Positions 1 through 7,612 of a stretch of 64,000 nt of DNA are shown in pieces. Below the pieces are notes generated by a model. It saw nothing but the letters and a program-made list of their open reading frames with translations, was not told where the DNA came from and did not search any database. The stretch's first letter is position 1; each line of letters starts with the position of its first letter. The DNA is from Limivivens faecihominis. Its GTDB lineage: Bacteria; Bacillota; Clostridia; Lachnospirales; Lachnospiraceae. A program made the translations under genes and the position numbers. Location: NCBI RefSeq assembly GCF_020686945.1, contig NZ_JAJEPR010000003.1, positions 1 through 64,000 of the forward strand, read 5' to 3'.

Positions 1-331
1 CCCACAGTTCTTTTTTCAGCTCCGGATGTACAAGGAACATCTGACGTGCAAGATTCCCTTTCATGATCTTGATCATATCTGAAATATAAAACTGCGGCCG
101 GCAATCCACAAGCATATGGATATGATCCGGCATGACTTCCATTGCCAGGATCTGAAATTGATACTCCTCTGCCAGATCCTGCAGCATCTTTTTGCATTCC
201 AGGTCAATCCCGTCTTTTAATACTTTCTTCCTGTATTTCGTACACCAGACCAGATGATACTGCAGAGAATATACATATCCTCTACCATATGAAAGTTGAT
301 TTTTATTTATATTAAATATCTCTTTTTCCAT
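1..331 (-). mobile_element. tnpA: IS200/IS605-family TnpA transposase, 3' part missing at window edge
   Basis: This is the first 110 codons of a Y1 (HUH) single-strand transposase. Reading from an ATG at 329-331 the protein shows the family's YHLVWCTKYRKKVL strand at residues 25-38 and the metal-binding histidine pair H70-I-H72 in MPDHIHMLV. The catalytic tyrosine, expected around residue 120-130, lies beyond base 1. The start codon has no clear ribosome binding site; no better in-frame start exists between it and the conserved block. No TnpB accessory gene is visible on this side. Family assignment is secure; whether the element is intact cannot be judged. Confidence 0.9.
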
Positions 332-385
332 GTCTATATTATACCATATGTGCTTCTTTAAGTAAACATTTGTTCTGGATATTTT

Positions 386-528
386 GTAACTATTCAGAGC
401 CAGGCAGATTTTCAGCAAAAAGTGTGAGTCATGCTTGCATGAACGAACACTTTTGACTGGAAATCTATTTGACGAGAAGCCACAACGAGAGGAAGCACAG
501 AGGAATCGAGGTGGCTCTGAATAGTTAC
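386..528. repeat. Nested inverted repeat next to tnpA
   Basis: A perfect 17-bp inverted repeat, gtaactattcagagcca at 386-402 and its complement at 512-528, encloses a second imperfect stem (agattttcagcaaaaagtg near 407-425, partner cacttttgactggaaatct near 448-466). The inner loop contains the near-palindrome catgcttgcatg. It lies about 55 bases upstream of the transposase start, so it may be the subterminal hairpin of the IS200 end. The outer arm also shares the TAACTRTTCAG core with repeats at 22861 and 57375, which favours a dispersed intergenic palindrome instead. Confidence 0.6.
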
Positions 529-573
529 GATATTTTTATAAAAAATTGCGCGTCTAACTCATCACTGAAGTAA

Positions 574-750
574 CGAGAATGCGACGCGCAGTTATTCAAT
601 AATGAAGAAAATTCTCTTCCGGTGCTTAAAATCATAACTTCTGATGATAATAAGGATTATAAAAATTCTGTAATTACCAGTTGGAAAATAACTGAAAAGA
701 GGCTGAATAACTACTTGCATAATAAGGAGATTATTTACAAAAAAGCATAG
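574..750 (+). pseudogene. Possible gene remnant without start codon
   Basis: An open frame of 58 codons, from just after a TAA at 571 to TAG at 748-750, has a protein-like composition (for example KRLNNYLHNKEIIYKKA at its end) but no in-frame ATG or ribosome binding site. It is AT-rich like the rest of this accessory edge. It may be the 3' end of a gene cut off by the palindromic element just upstream. I do not recognise a family, and chance cannot be excluded. The rest of the gap 332-954 holds only the inverted repeat, this frame and the candidate RNA below. Confidence 0.25.
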
Positions 751-762
751 TTGGGTTATACT
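734..762 (+). promoter_or_regulatory. Sigma-A promoter for candidate RNA
   Basis: TTTACA at 734-739 and TATACT at 757-762 are separated by exactly 17 bases. Transcription would begin near 769, just before the 14-bp closing stem of the structured segment at 777-872. No open reading frame with a ribosome binding site follows on this strand before 1698. Confidence 0.6.
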
Positions 763-768
763 ATGTAT

Positions 769-872
769 AAGATAGTAAAGAGATTATTTGAGGTGGTAAA
801 TTTCGTTGCAACCACGCACCCTATGGGTTAAAAGAGATGCAGGAGCCGCGACGCCTGCCAAATAATCTCTTT
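769..872 (+). ncRNA. Candidate structured non-coding RNA
   Basis: A perfect 14-bp inverted repeat, aaagagattatttg at 777-790 and caaataatctcttt at 859-872, closes a 68-base interior. The interior has its own short stems: gtggt...accac (about 793-815) and gcagg...cctgc (about 839-858). A consensus promoter lies directly upstream. There is no T-tract right after the closing stem and no coding frame inside, so it is not a simple attenuator of a following gene. I do not recognise the family. A retron msr/msd was considered because of the long closing stem, but no reverse transcriptase is nearby. Confidence 0.45.
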
Positions 873-954
873 CATCTATAAATCTTCTATTCCGAATGAA
901 TATCCAAATATTTGATTCAGAGTTCCTTTCCATTCAATCCTTTTCTATACCTAC

Positions 955-1236
955 TCAAATTCTACCTGTATCCTCTACCTCACAGATCAAGAAAAACCGC
1001 AGATTTTTCCAGAGAACTGCCTTTTTGTGCAATAAGAAAAGAAAAAAGAGAATCAGTGCCAGATAAGCCAGATTGCTGATCAGGCTGCAGTCAAAACTAT
1101 ATTCTCCCCCGGTGAGTATGCGGTTTCTGCTGTCCAGCACAAAAATTACCGGCCAATCATTTGTAGCGCCGGTCTGAATCGGAATCAGACTTCCAAGTCC
1201 GTTGTAGAGAGCATGCTTGTCAAAGAGTTTTAACAT
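955..1236 (-). CDS. Small hypothetical membrane protein
   Basis: This 93-residue protein has one clear hydrophobic segment (about residues 53-70, ISNLAYLALILFFLFLL) followed by a basic KK and a short C-terminal tail. The first half carries an IFVLDSRNRILTGGEYSF stretch that looks extracytoplasmic. It starts 40 bases after the stop of the DUF3784-like gene on the same strand, so the two may be co-transcribed. The ribosome binding site is weak (AAAAAGAGA). No family recognised; it could also be the C-terminal piece of a longer decayed membrane protein. Confidence 0.5.
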   Translation of the reverse strand: MLKLFDKHALYNGLGSLIPIQTGATNDWPVIFVLDSRNRILTGGEYSFDCSLISNLAYLALILFFLFLLHKKAVLWKNLRFFLICEVEDTGRI

Positions 1237-1276
1237 TCTCTTTTTATCTCGCAGTAAACTATACTCTTTTCATTCA

Positions 1277-1612
1277 TTACTTTCCGCATATCGTATTTCC
1301 CACGATGATAATCACCGCAACATCCGCCAAAATAATCCCCACCGCAATATAGACGAAAAATGCAGGCAGAACATCCTCAAACATCCCCATAACCAGTATG
1401 AGAACGGCAATAACCGCCATTCCGATCCCCATGGTTCTGCATAATTTCTTTTCATTATATTTTGCTTTTTCTTCTTTTGAGGCTGTATTATATCCGGAAA
1501 TGAGCCAGCTTCCGTGGCCGGAAAGCAAAATGATGGAAAGTATGGTAAACAGGATAAAAACAATCCATATTACCCCGTCAGGTCCTGTTGATAAATCTGA
1601 TAATTTCTTCAT
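1277..1612 (-). CDS. DUF3784-like small membrane protein
   Basis: The 111-residue product has three hydrophobic segments (about residues 15-31, 63-80 and 86-106) and a conserved-looking loop GSWLISGYNTASKEEKAKY followed by EKKLCRTMG, which is the signature I associate with DUF3784 proteins of Clostridia. The frame stays open further upstream, but the start chosen here (ATG at 1612) has a strong GGAGGTGTCT ribosome binding site immediately before it. Function unknown; such proteins usually occur as short membrane proteins in accessory regions. Confidence 0.7.
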   Translation of the reverse strand: MKKLSDLSTGPDGVIWIVFILFTILSIILLSGHGSWLISGYNTASKEEKAKYNEKKLCRTMGIGMAVIAVLILVMGMFEDVLPAFFVYIAVGIILADVAVIIIVGNTICGK

Positions 1613-1697
1613 AGACACCTCCAAAATAATGATTCGGACAGGCACCAAAACCGCCTGTTTTTCATAGGATAGTTCCAGAAAACGTAACAGAAAAGAT

Positions 1698-1901
1698 GTG
1701 TTGTTTTTGCGTAAGCAAACCCAATATCTCTGGCGCAATGATTTTTCTTCTGAGGATGAATTTGAAAAGGAACGCAAGAAATATGCGGATCAGGGCTTTC
1801 GGGTTGTCGCGTTTCTGGAAGGGGATTCAGGTGCTGATCTTTGCGACCGTATCCGGGCCCTGCTTGAAAAGCACCGGAATCCCAGCGCAGAATGCCCCTA
1901 A
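1698..1901 (+). CDS. Small conserved hypothetical protein
   Basis: A 67-residue acidic/basic protein beginning with GTG at 1698 (a TTG follows at 1701). The core FEKERKKYADQGFRVVAFLEGD reads like a short alpha/beta protein in which an N-terminal YLWRNDF strand, a charged helix and an RVVAF strand follow one another; I have an impression of similar orphan proteins in Clostridia but cannot name a family. No strong ribosome binding site. It is transcribed toward the serine recombinase, about 100 bases upstream of it. Confidence 0.5.
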   Translation: MLFLRKQTQYLWRNDFSSEDEFEKERKKYADQGFRVVAFLEGDSGADLCDRIRALLEKHRNPSAECP

Positions 1902-2005
1902 ATGTCCATATCTTTTAAAATCATATCAAATTTCATACTTTTCCGCAATCAGGCGGAATGGCATCCGCATACAATTTAATAATTCCCTTCTGGAAAGGAT
2001 TCTCC

Positions 2006-3559
2006 ATGAATGCAGGCTATGTCCGTCTCTCCAGAGACGATGATAAGAGAAATTATGTTTCCATCGAAAATCAGAAGCTGATTATACGCCAGTACGCCGA
2101 GACACATGGCGCAGTCATCAACCGGTGGTATGAGGATGACGGCTTTTCCGGCTATATTTTTGACCGGCCGGGCTTTCAGCAGCTGATGACTGATCTCGAC
2201 AACGGCATCGATACCGTGTATGTCAAAGATTTTTCGCGCCTTGGCCGGCATAACGCAAAGGTTCTTCTGCTGCTCGATGAATTTCAGGAGCGCGGCAAAC
2301 ACCTGATCGTCATCGATGACAATTACGATTCCATGGATTCCAGCGACGACATGATCGGGATCAAGACCTGGTTTAATGAACGATATGTAAAAGACACAAG
2401 CAAAAAGATCAAACGTGCCATCAACGCCCGTCAAAAAGAAGGAACGCTCCTCACGCGGCCTCCTTTCGGCTATCAGCGCAGTCCCGATGACAAAAAAATT
2501 CTGGAAATTATCCCCAAAGAGGCAGAAATCATCCGTGAAATCTACCGCCTTTACCTCTCCGGCCTAGGCTATCGGAGGATTGCCCTTTTTCTCACAGACC
2601 ATAGCGTGCCCACGCCTTCCCAGGCGCTCCACGAACGGGAAATCAAGCTTGGAAAACTGTCCGGGCGCTCCGTTGCCTACCGCTGGTCCGATGGCATGGT
2701 AAAGGAAATCCTCGACAATGATTTTTACACGGGAGTTCTCCGCCTAAAAAAACGCTCCCGCTCCACGGTTCACGGAAAGGATAAGCGCGTGCCAAAAGAC
2801 GAGCAGTATTTTTTCCCTGACCACCACCCGGCTATCATTGATCCCGCCAATTTTACCCGGGTCCAAAGAGAAAAAGCCAATCGCTCCAGAACCGCTTATC
2901 GCGGCGCTTCCCCCTCCCGCCCTTTCGTAAATCTCCTGTTCTGTCAGGACTGCGGCCATCGGCTCACGCCCATCCATCGAAAAACCTCCTCGGGAGAACG
3001 GAACTATTATATCTGCTCCACTTATAATTCCAAAGGAAAACGCTACTGCCCCAAAGCCCATCTCATCGAGGAAGAAGCTCTGATAACGGATGTTCTGACC
3101 TTCCTTCGCCACTACCGGGAAACTCTCACAAAAGATTCCATAAAACTTACCTCTTACGGAAATGGCGGTTCCCTTTCTATAGAAAAGGCCCGCCAGGCCC
3201 TCAACTACCAGAAAAAGCAATTACAGCTTCTTCTGAGTCAGAAAATAAGAGACCTTTCCCTCGCCCCCGAAAACGAAGTCCTGATTCAGGAAGCCTACGC
3301 TATTCTCCAAAAAGAACGCTCCGAAAAAATCCTGGCTCTGGAAAAGGAACTCCGGGAAACAGAAGCCTCCCTTTCCACGAAACCGCTTCCTTTCAAAGAC
3401 CCGTTGACGCTTCTGGATCAGCTCATCGAAAACCGCTCTCTCACCCGGAAAGATCTGGCTCTTCTTATCGATCGCATCGAAGTGAGTGAAACCGGCGATG
3501 CCAATTTTCATTTACATGGAGCCCTGGCAGCCAGGCGGCATGCCGGAGATGGTGTTTGA
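2006..3559 (+). CDS. Large serine recombinase (site-specific integrase)
   Basis: The 517-residue protein has the resolvase catalytic domain at residues 1-150 with nucleophile S9 in YVRLSRDD and the KDFSRLGR motif, a recombinase domain with PPFGYQRSP, and a zinc-ribbon block around 312-360 (FCQDCGHRL ... YYICSTYN ... RYC), then a coiled region before the C-terminus. Size and layout fit transposon/ICE integrases such as the TndX group. The ATG at 2006 has GGAAAGGA upstream, preferred over an earlier in-frame ATG at 1958. The last dozen codons read GALAARRHAGDGV and run out of frame through DNA belonging to the following substrate-binding protein remnant, so the gene ends inside its probable target. 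Confidence 0.92.
   Translation: MNAGYVRLSRDDDKRNYVSIENQKLIIRQYAETHGAVINRWYEDDGFSGYIFDRPGFQQLMTDLDNGIDTVYVKDFSRLGRHNAKVLLLLDEFQERGKHLIVIDDNYDSMDSSDDMIGIKTWFNERYVKDTSKKIKRAINARQKEGTLLTRPPFGYQRSPDDKKILEIIPKEAEIIREIYRLYLSGLGYRRIALFLTDHSVPTPSQALHEREIKLGKLSGRSVAYRWSDGMVKEILDNDFYTGVLRLKKRSRSTVHGKDKRVPKDEQYFFPDHHPAIIDPANFTRVQREKANRSRTAYRGASPSRPFVNLLFCQDCGHRLTPIHRKTSSGERNYYICSTYNSKGKRYCPKAHLIEEEALITDVLTFLRHYRETLTKDSIKLTSYGNGGSLSIEKARQALNYQKKQLQLLLSQKIRDLSLAPENEVLIQEAYAILQKERSEKILALEKELRETEASLSTKPLPFKDPLTLLDQLIENRSLTRKDLALLIDRIEVSETGDANFHLHGALAARRHAGDGV
3523..3535. other. Candidate attachment-site palindrome at recombinase/target junction
   Basis: cctggcagccagg is a perfect 13-bp palindrome with a single central base. 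It sits where serine-recombinase coding sequence changes to sequence encoding the conserved GGMPEMVFEY block of a NitT/TauT substrate-binding protein. Serine recombinase sites are short, imperfectly symmetric and often lie at the end of the integrase gene, so this is a plausible half of an attL/attR. The partner site is not in this window. Confidence 0.3.
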
Positions 3560-4100
3560 GTATATCCTGAAGCAGAAAGGGCTCGACCCGGCCGCAGATC
3601 TTTCCATCGACCAGAGCATCGACTTTGGCTCCACGGCCGCTGCTTTTTCCGGCGGAACCGGAGATTTCACGGTGGAGTTTGAGCCTGGGGCCACCTCCCT
3701 GGAAAAAGAAGGAAAAGGCTATGTGGTGGACTCCCTCGGCGTGGAATCCGGCTATGTCCCCTACACCGCCTACTGTGCCCGCGGCAGTTATCTCAAAGAA
3801 AATGAAAAAACCGTTCAGAACTTCGTCAATGCCCTGAAAAAAGGCATGGAATATGTCAGCTCCCACACGCCGGAGGAGATCGCCAAAACCATCCAACCTC
3901 AGTTTAAGGAGACCGATCTTGATGTCATCACCCGCATTGTCCGCCGTTACGCCGAACAGGACACCTGGAAGACCGATCTGAATTTTGAAAAAGAAAGCTT
4001 CGAGCTTCTCCAGGATATCCTCACCGACGCCGGTGAACTGAAAGAGCGGGTCCCCTATGAAAAACTGGTAACGGTCAAATACACAGAAAACCGGAAATAG
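3531..4100 (+). pseudogene. NitT/TauT-type ABC substrate-binding protein, 3' fragment
   Basis: From about base 3537 the frame encodes the C-terminal half of a periplasmic-binding-like lipoprotein of the nitrate/sulfonate/taurine/thiamine-precursor class: GGMPEMVFEYIL, then IDFGSTAAAFSGGTGDF, a VDSLGVESGYVPYTAY strand pair and a C-terminal helix run ending ENRK. Roughly the first 140 residues, with signal peptide and lipobox, are absent; instead the serine recombinase gene abuts and overlaps in another frame. An open frame continues back to 3486, but without a plausible start. Either an element inserted here and the 5' half lies off the left edge, or this is a deletion scar. Confidence 0.8.
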
Positions 4101-4115
4101 TCACAGAGGGAAGGC

Positions 4116-4144
4116 TTTACTTTTTCTCCCTTTTTGTCTATAAT
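4116..4144 (+). promoter_or_regulatory. Sigma-A promoter of PHP phosphoesterase
   Basis: TTTACT at 4116-4121, 17-base spacer, perfect TATAAT at 4139-4144. The PHP gene starts 34 bases after the -10 box, with an AGAAGG ribosome binding site between. Confidence 0.75.
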
Positions 4145-4177
4145 GACCTTAGAGAACAAAAAGAGAAGGTACAAAAT

Positions 4178-4894
4178 ATGAAAGACATTTTGGATTCACA
4201 CACCCACACGATTGCCAGCGGCCACGCCTACAGCACACTTCATGAGATGGCCCGCGCCGCGGCGGACAAAGGGCTGGAGCTCCTAGGGATCACCGAGCAT
4301 GCCATGGCCATGCCGGGAACCTGCCATGAATATTATTTCATGAACATGCGGATTCTTCCAAGGACCATGTATGGCATCGAGATCCGCCACGGAGCTGAAG
4401 TCAACATTATGGACACGGACGGCAGGATCGACATGGACGAATATCTGCTGCAGCAGATGGATGTGGTCATCGCCAGCATGCATACGCCCTGCATGCAGAA
4501 AAACGCCGGCAAGGACGGAAATACCCGGGCAGCCATCAAAGCGATGGAAAATCCCTATGTAAACATCCTGGGACACCCGGATGACAGCCGTTTTCCGCTG
4601 GATTACGAGGCCGTTGTGCGTTCCGCCAAGGAGCAGGGGGTACTCCTCGAGCTGAACAACAATTCCCTCCATCCGCTGGGAGCCCGCCAGAATCCGCTTC
4701 CCAATGATATTGAGATGCTGGAATACTGCATGAAATACGGCTCACCTATTATATTAGGAAGCGACGCCCACACCCAGGAAGATGTGGGCAATCATAAATT
4801 CGTCCAGATCCTTCTGGAAGAACTGGATTTTCCAGAGGAACTCATCGTCAACCGCTCCGTGAAGGAGTACCAGAAATACATTAACCGGAAGTAA
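4178..4894 (+). CDS. PHP-domain phosphatase (YcdX-like)
   Basis: A 238-residue cytosolic metal-dependent phosphoesterase of the PHP family. The family's metal-ligand motifs appear in order: DSHTHT (residues 6-11), GITEH near 38-42, EVNI in the middle, ASMHTP near 100, GHPDD near 130, and GSDAHT near 194. Length fits the stand-alone YcdX group, which hydrolyses small phosphorylated compounds; the true substrate cannot be read from the sequence. Monocistronic: own promoter upstream, and the next gene has its own promoter as well. Confidence 0.9.
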   Translation: MKDILDSHTHTIASGHAYSTLHEMARAAADKGLELLGITEHAMAMPGTCHEYYFMNMRILPRTMYGIEIRHGAEVNIMDTDGRIDMDEYLLQQMDVVIASMHTPCMQKNAGKDGNTRAAIKAMENPYVNILGHPDDSRFPLDYEAVVRSAKEQGVLLELNNNSLHPLGARQNPLPNDIEMLEYCMKYGSPIILGSDAHTQEDVGNHKFVQILLEELDFPEELIVNRSVKEYQKYINRK

Positions 4895-4909
4895 GCTGGA
4901 AACCTCGAC

Positions 4910-4938
4910 TTTACATTAGTCGTTTAATGTGTTAAAAT
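4910..4938 (+). promoter_or_regulatory. Sigma-A promoter of yerC-like gene
   Basis: TTTACA at 4910-4915, 17-base spacer, TAAAAT at 4933-4938, giving a leader of about 60 bases before the ATG at 5007. Confidence 0.65.
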
Positions 4939-5006
4939 GTGAAAATAGAAAGCGGTTTTGCCGTATTTCAACGGAAAACCGTGGCAAAGGAGATAAAAGG
5001 GGTAAC

Positions 5007-5300
5007 ATGAGCAAAAACGTAAGAACCAAGGAAGTAGACGCTTTATTTGATGCTGTGCTGAGTCTGAAGGACCGTGAAGAGTGCTATCTTTTTTTTGGAG
5101 ATGTATGCACGATCAACGAGCTGCTCTCACTTTCACAGAGATTTGAGGTAGCAAAAATGCTCCAGGATGGAAAAACCTATCTGGAGATTGCCGAGAAAAC
5201 CGGCGCATCCACCGCTACCATCAGCCGGGTAAACCGTTCTCTGAATTACGGAAACGATGGCTATGCAATGGTCTTTGACCGTCTCAAAGACAACGAATAA
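5007..5300 (+). CDS. TrpR-like DNA-binding protein (YerC/YecD family)
   Basis: A 97-residue protein with the TrpR-superfamily helix-turn-helix: LSLSQRFEVAKMLQDGKTY followed by the recognition region EIAEKTGASTATISRVNRSL (about residues 60-80). The family is widespread in Firmicutes; its regulatory target is not established. The ATG at 5007 is chosen over an upstream in-frame ATG because AAGGGG lies four bases before it. Ends in a strong terminator and is not part of an operon. Confidence 0.9.
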   Translation: MSKNVRTKEVDALFDAVLSLKDREECYLFFGDVCTINELLSLSQRFEVAKMLQDGKTYLEIAEKTGASTATISRVNRSLNYGNDGYAMVFDRLKDNE

Positions 5301-5312
5301 ACGCTTTTCGAA

Positions 5313-5349
5313 GACTGCCGTATGGAGTAACCATGCGGCAGTTTTTTTG
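5313..5349 (+). terminator. Rho-independent terminator of yerC-like gene
   Basis: actgccgtatgg pairs with ccatgcggcagt around the loop agtaa and is followed by TTTTTTT at 5342-5348. Confidence 0.85.
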
Positions 5350-5490
5350 TGTTCTAAAAAATTTTCAGAAGTTTTTTCAAAAAGTTCCAACACTTTCCGT
5401 TTTCCATCCGTTATATAAGTGAAAACAGATGAAGAAACGGTACCTTTTCTCCAAAAACAATCCTGTAAAAGAACTTTTTGGAGGCTTATT

Positions 5491-5658
5491 ATGAAAACAG
5501 ATCTTAAATCAATTGCAACACAGCTCAGAACATTTTTCCGCACCTCTCGTTATGAAGTCTACTTCAAGAAATGTGAGGCCGACACGCTCTCTGCTTCCCG
5601 GAATCTATTCTACTCCGATCCGGTACAGAACAGCTCCGGAAATCAGTTCTATCTATAG
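5491..5658 (+). CDS. Small protein in front of ECF sigma factor
   Basis: A 55-residue protein (MKTDLKSIATQLRTFFRTSR at the N-terminus, polar C-terminus ending NQFYL) with a good TTGGAGG ribosome binding site seven bases before the ATG. It has no membrane segment and no family I recognise. It ends 17 bases before the sigma factor gene and is probably the first gene of that operon. The leader contains CCAACACTTTCC and CCGTTATATAAG, which could form an ECF-type promoter read by the sigma factor itself; this is conjecture. Confidence 0.6.
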   Translation: MKTDLKSIATQLRTFFRTSRYEVYFKKCEADTLSASRNLFYSDPVQNSSGNQFYL

Positions 5659-5675
5659 AAAGGATATTTTGTCAC

Positions 5676-6140
5676 ATGCTTGAAGAGCTTTACCGGGATC
5701 TCCGGGACGAACTGATCCGCTGGTGTACCACCATGACTCAGGATCGATCCACCGCTGAGGATCTGGTGCAGGAGGCTTTCTGGAAAGCCATCAACAATGA
5801 AGCAATGCTTCAGACCATGACACCGCCCCAGCGCCGGGCCTGGCTTTATCAGGTCGTAAAAAATCTCTTTATCGACCGGACCCGGCATGCCGCCTATGAA
5901 GCAGTGATGGAAGAACTGCCGGAAACGGCCGGTGACGAGCTTCCTTCCGAGTATGATTCTCTCCTGAGCCAGGATCTGCTTCGCCGTCTGCCTGAGGACG
6001 AACGTGTCCTTTTTGTTCTGCGCTATATTGAGGGCTATAATTCCACAGAGCTTGGGAAGCTTTTTTCCCTCTCACCCGGGGCGGTCCGGGCCAAGCTCTT
6101 CTCTGCCCGCCAGCATTTAAAGAAAGAATTGGAGGATTAA
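5676..6140 (+). CDS. ECF-type sigma-70 family sigma factor
   Basis: The 154-residue protein has only regions 2 and 4. Region 2 (about residues 5-75) shows STAEDLVQEAFWKAI and the WLYQVVKNLFIDRTR promoter-melting stretch. Region 4 (about 97-150) shows LPEDERVLFVLRYIEGYN and a helix-turn-helix ending GAVRAKLFSARQHLKKEL. Second gene of a three-gene operon: a 55-residue protein lies 17 bases upstream and a 419-residue protein three bases downstream. No transmembrane anti-sigma factor is present; the downstream soluble protein takes the position an anti-sigma factor normally has. Confidence 0.9.
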   Translation: MLEELYRDLRDELIRWCTTMTQDRSTAEDLVQEAFWKAINNEAMLQTMTPPQRRAWLYQVVKNLFIDRTRHAAYEAVMEELPETAGDELPSEYDSLLSQDLLRRLPEDERVLFVLRYIEGYNSTELGKLFSLSPGAVRAKLFSARQHLKKELED

Positions 6141-6143
6141 ACT

Positions 6144-7403
6144 ATGGAAAAACAGGAACTCAGCGTCAACTGCGCCATCTGCGACGCCAGAAAAGTAACA
6201 GAAGAAACACTCTCATCCTATGCCTCTGTCTCCATCAATACCGGCGTCCTTCTGAGCAACGCCAGGAGTCGGCTGCTTCTCGGGCGCTATTCCGTCAACG
6301 TAAACTCTGCCACCGTCATTGACTGGGAGCAGGAGGAAGCGCCTGCCTTTTCCACTCATAACGGTTCCTATGAGATCAAAGCAGGTACTCTGCCCGCCAG
6401 ACCCACGATCCTTATCGTGAACGGAAAGCTCTCCATCTCTCCTGATGCGGCCTCTTCCCTTTCCTCCTATCTGAAAATTGTGGTAAATGGCACGATCTAC
6501 TGCCCGGAAAGTCTCTCTTCCTCCCTGGGAAATGTGGAGATCAACGGAAAACTCATTGCTTATCCGGATAAGGCCATCCTGACAAAATCGGTCTTTCTTC
6601 CCAACCGGTATTTCCATCGCACCGCAAAAGAAGGAAGTCTCTACTACACGCCGAAGCTTCTGGTTCTTCTGGATTCCCAGCTGGATCTTCCTGCCCTGGC
6701 CGAAAAGCAGGTTCGTTTTTCCGCTCAGAAAGTTGTGCTCCATGACAAGGATCTGGAGACTGTTCTGGAGCTTCTGGAAAACCCGGACACTGCCGATCTG
6801 GCAATTCTGCCGGACAATGGTACTTATATTATGGAGGACGATGCTGTGCTGAACGATGCCTTCCTTCAGAAATACGGCCCCAGCTTTTATATCAACGGAA
6901 ACCTTTCGCTGAATCAGGCTTCCACACCGCTGATTTCCCGATTGAAAAATCCCCATATCGACGGCACTGTGCTGCTTTCCGCCGACCAGGAGGCTGCTTT
7001 TCTGGCCACTGATCCGGTCTACAAAGAGCTGAAAGTCCTACGGGGCCAGATCCTCACAAACCGCATCTCCGTCACCATTGACCGGAATCTTCTATCCCTC
7101 TCCCCGGATGGAATTTCCTGTACGGACTGCGTCAGTGTCAAACTGGATCCGTCGATCACTCCGGAGGAAATCCATTCTCTCCTGCACTTCTCCGACTGCG
7201 TCGACATCAGCTGTACCGAAGAGCAGAAAAGCGCTGTCATCTCCGTAGCCGAAGACTATGTCTCCATCGGACCTTCCCTAGCCTCCAAGGCAGAAAACCT
7301 GGCCGGTTCCATTTTTGGAAACATCTTCGGCAAAAATGACGAAATGCCCGAAATCAACGCCCCTGCCCCCTGTATCATCAACACCACGACCTATGTCCTC
7401 TGA
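6144..7403 (+). CDS. Solenoid-like protein of unknown function, sigma-factor partner
   Basis: A 419-residue protein without signal peptide or membrane helix. It starts three bases after the sigma factor stop, so the two are translationally linked. It is built of short beta-rich units that repeat roughly every 22-28 residues, each carrying an xxxNGxLxxxP-like core: LIVNGKLSISP, IVVNGTIYCPE, VEINGKLIAYP, FYINGNLSLNQ. This resembles a right-handed beta solenoid such as bactofilins or pentapeptide-like coils, but I cannot assign a known family. A pair of cysteines close together near the N-terminus (NCAICDA, residues 9-15) and a further pair (SCTDC) near 325 could bind a metal. By position it may sense a signal for, or be the main target of, the sigma factor. 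Confidence 0.75.
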   Translation: MEKQELSVNCAICDARKVTEETLSSYASVSINTGVLLSNARSRLLLGRYSVNVNSATVIDWEQEEAPAFSTHNGSYEIKAGTLPARPTILIVNGKLSISPDAASSLSSYLKIVVNGTIYCPESLSSSLGNVEINGKLIAYPDKAILTKSVFLPNRYFHRTAKEGSLYYTPKLLVLLDSQLDLPALAEKQVRFSAQKVVLHDKDLETVLELLENPDTADLAILPDNGTYIMEDDAVLNDAFLQKYGPSFYINGNLSLNQASTPLISRLKNPHIDGTVLLSADQEAAFLATDPVYKELKVLRGQILTNRISVTIDRNLLSLSPDGISCTDCVSVKLDPSITPEEIHSLLHFSDCVDISCTEEQKSAVISVAEDYVSIGPSLASKAENLAGSIFGNIFGKNDEMPEINAPAPCIINTTTYVL

Positions 7404-7509
7404 CTGTAAAAGTCGCGCTTTGCTGCCCCTCAGACGGATTCACCATGAATATTCCGGCAAAATGCAACTTTAACCCTCTTCTTTTCGAAAATTATTGTGC
7501 TGTATTTTC

Positions 7510-7538
7510 TGGACAAGATTATGAAATGTCAGTATACT
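7510..7538 (+). promoter_or_regulatory. Sigma-A promoter of deacetylase gene
   Basis: TGGACA at 7510-7515, 17-base spacer, TATACT at 7533-7538. A leader hairpin (ctgtcggag ... ctccggcag, about 7557-7582) lies between the promoter and the AAAGGGGG ribosome binding site. Confidence 0.65.
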
Positions 7539-7612
7539 GAAAGTAATGGGATTTTCTGTCGGAGTATGAAAGCTCCGGCAGACCACATTCATCTTAAAGG
7601 GGGATATAAATC

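Noticed and set aside
777..872. Retron msr/msd
   Set aside because: The long closing stem fits, but no reverse transcriptase is encoded nearby on either strand.
3486..4100. Intact 204-residue gene at the recombinase end
   Set aside because: Its first 15 codons are the recombinase gene in another frame, there is no ribosome binding site or signal peptide, and only the C-terminal half of the binding protein is present.
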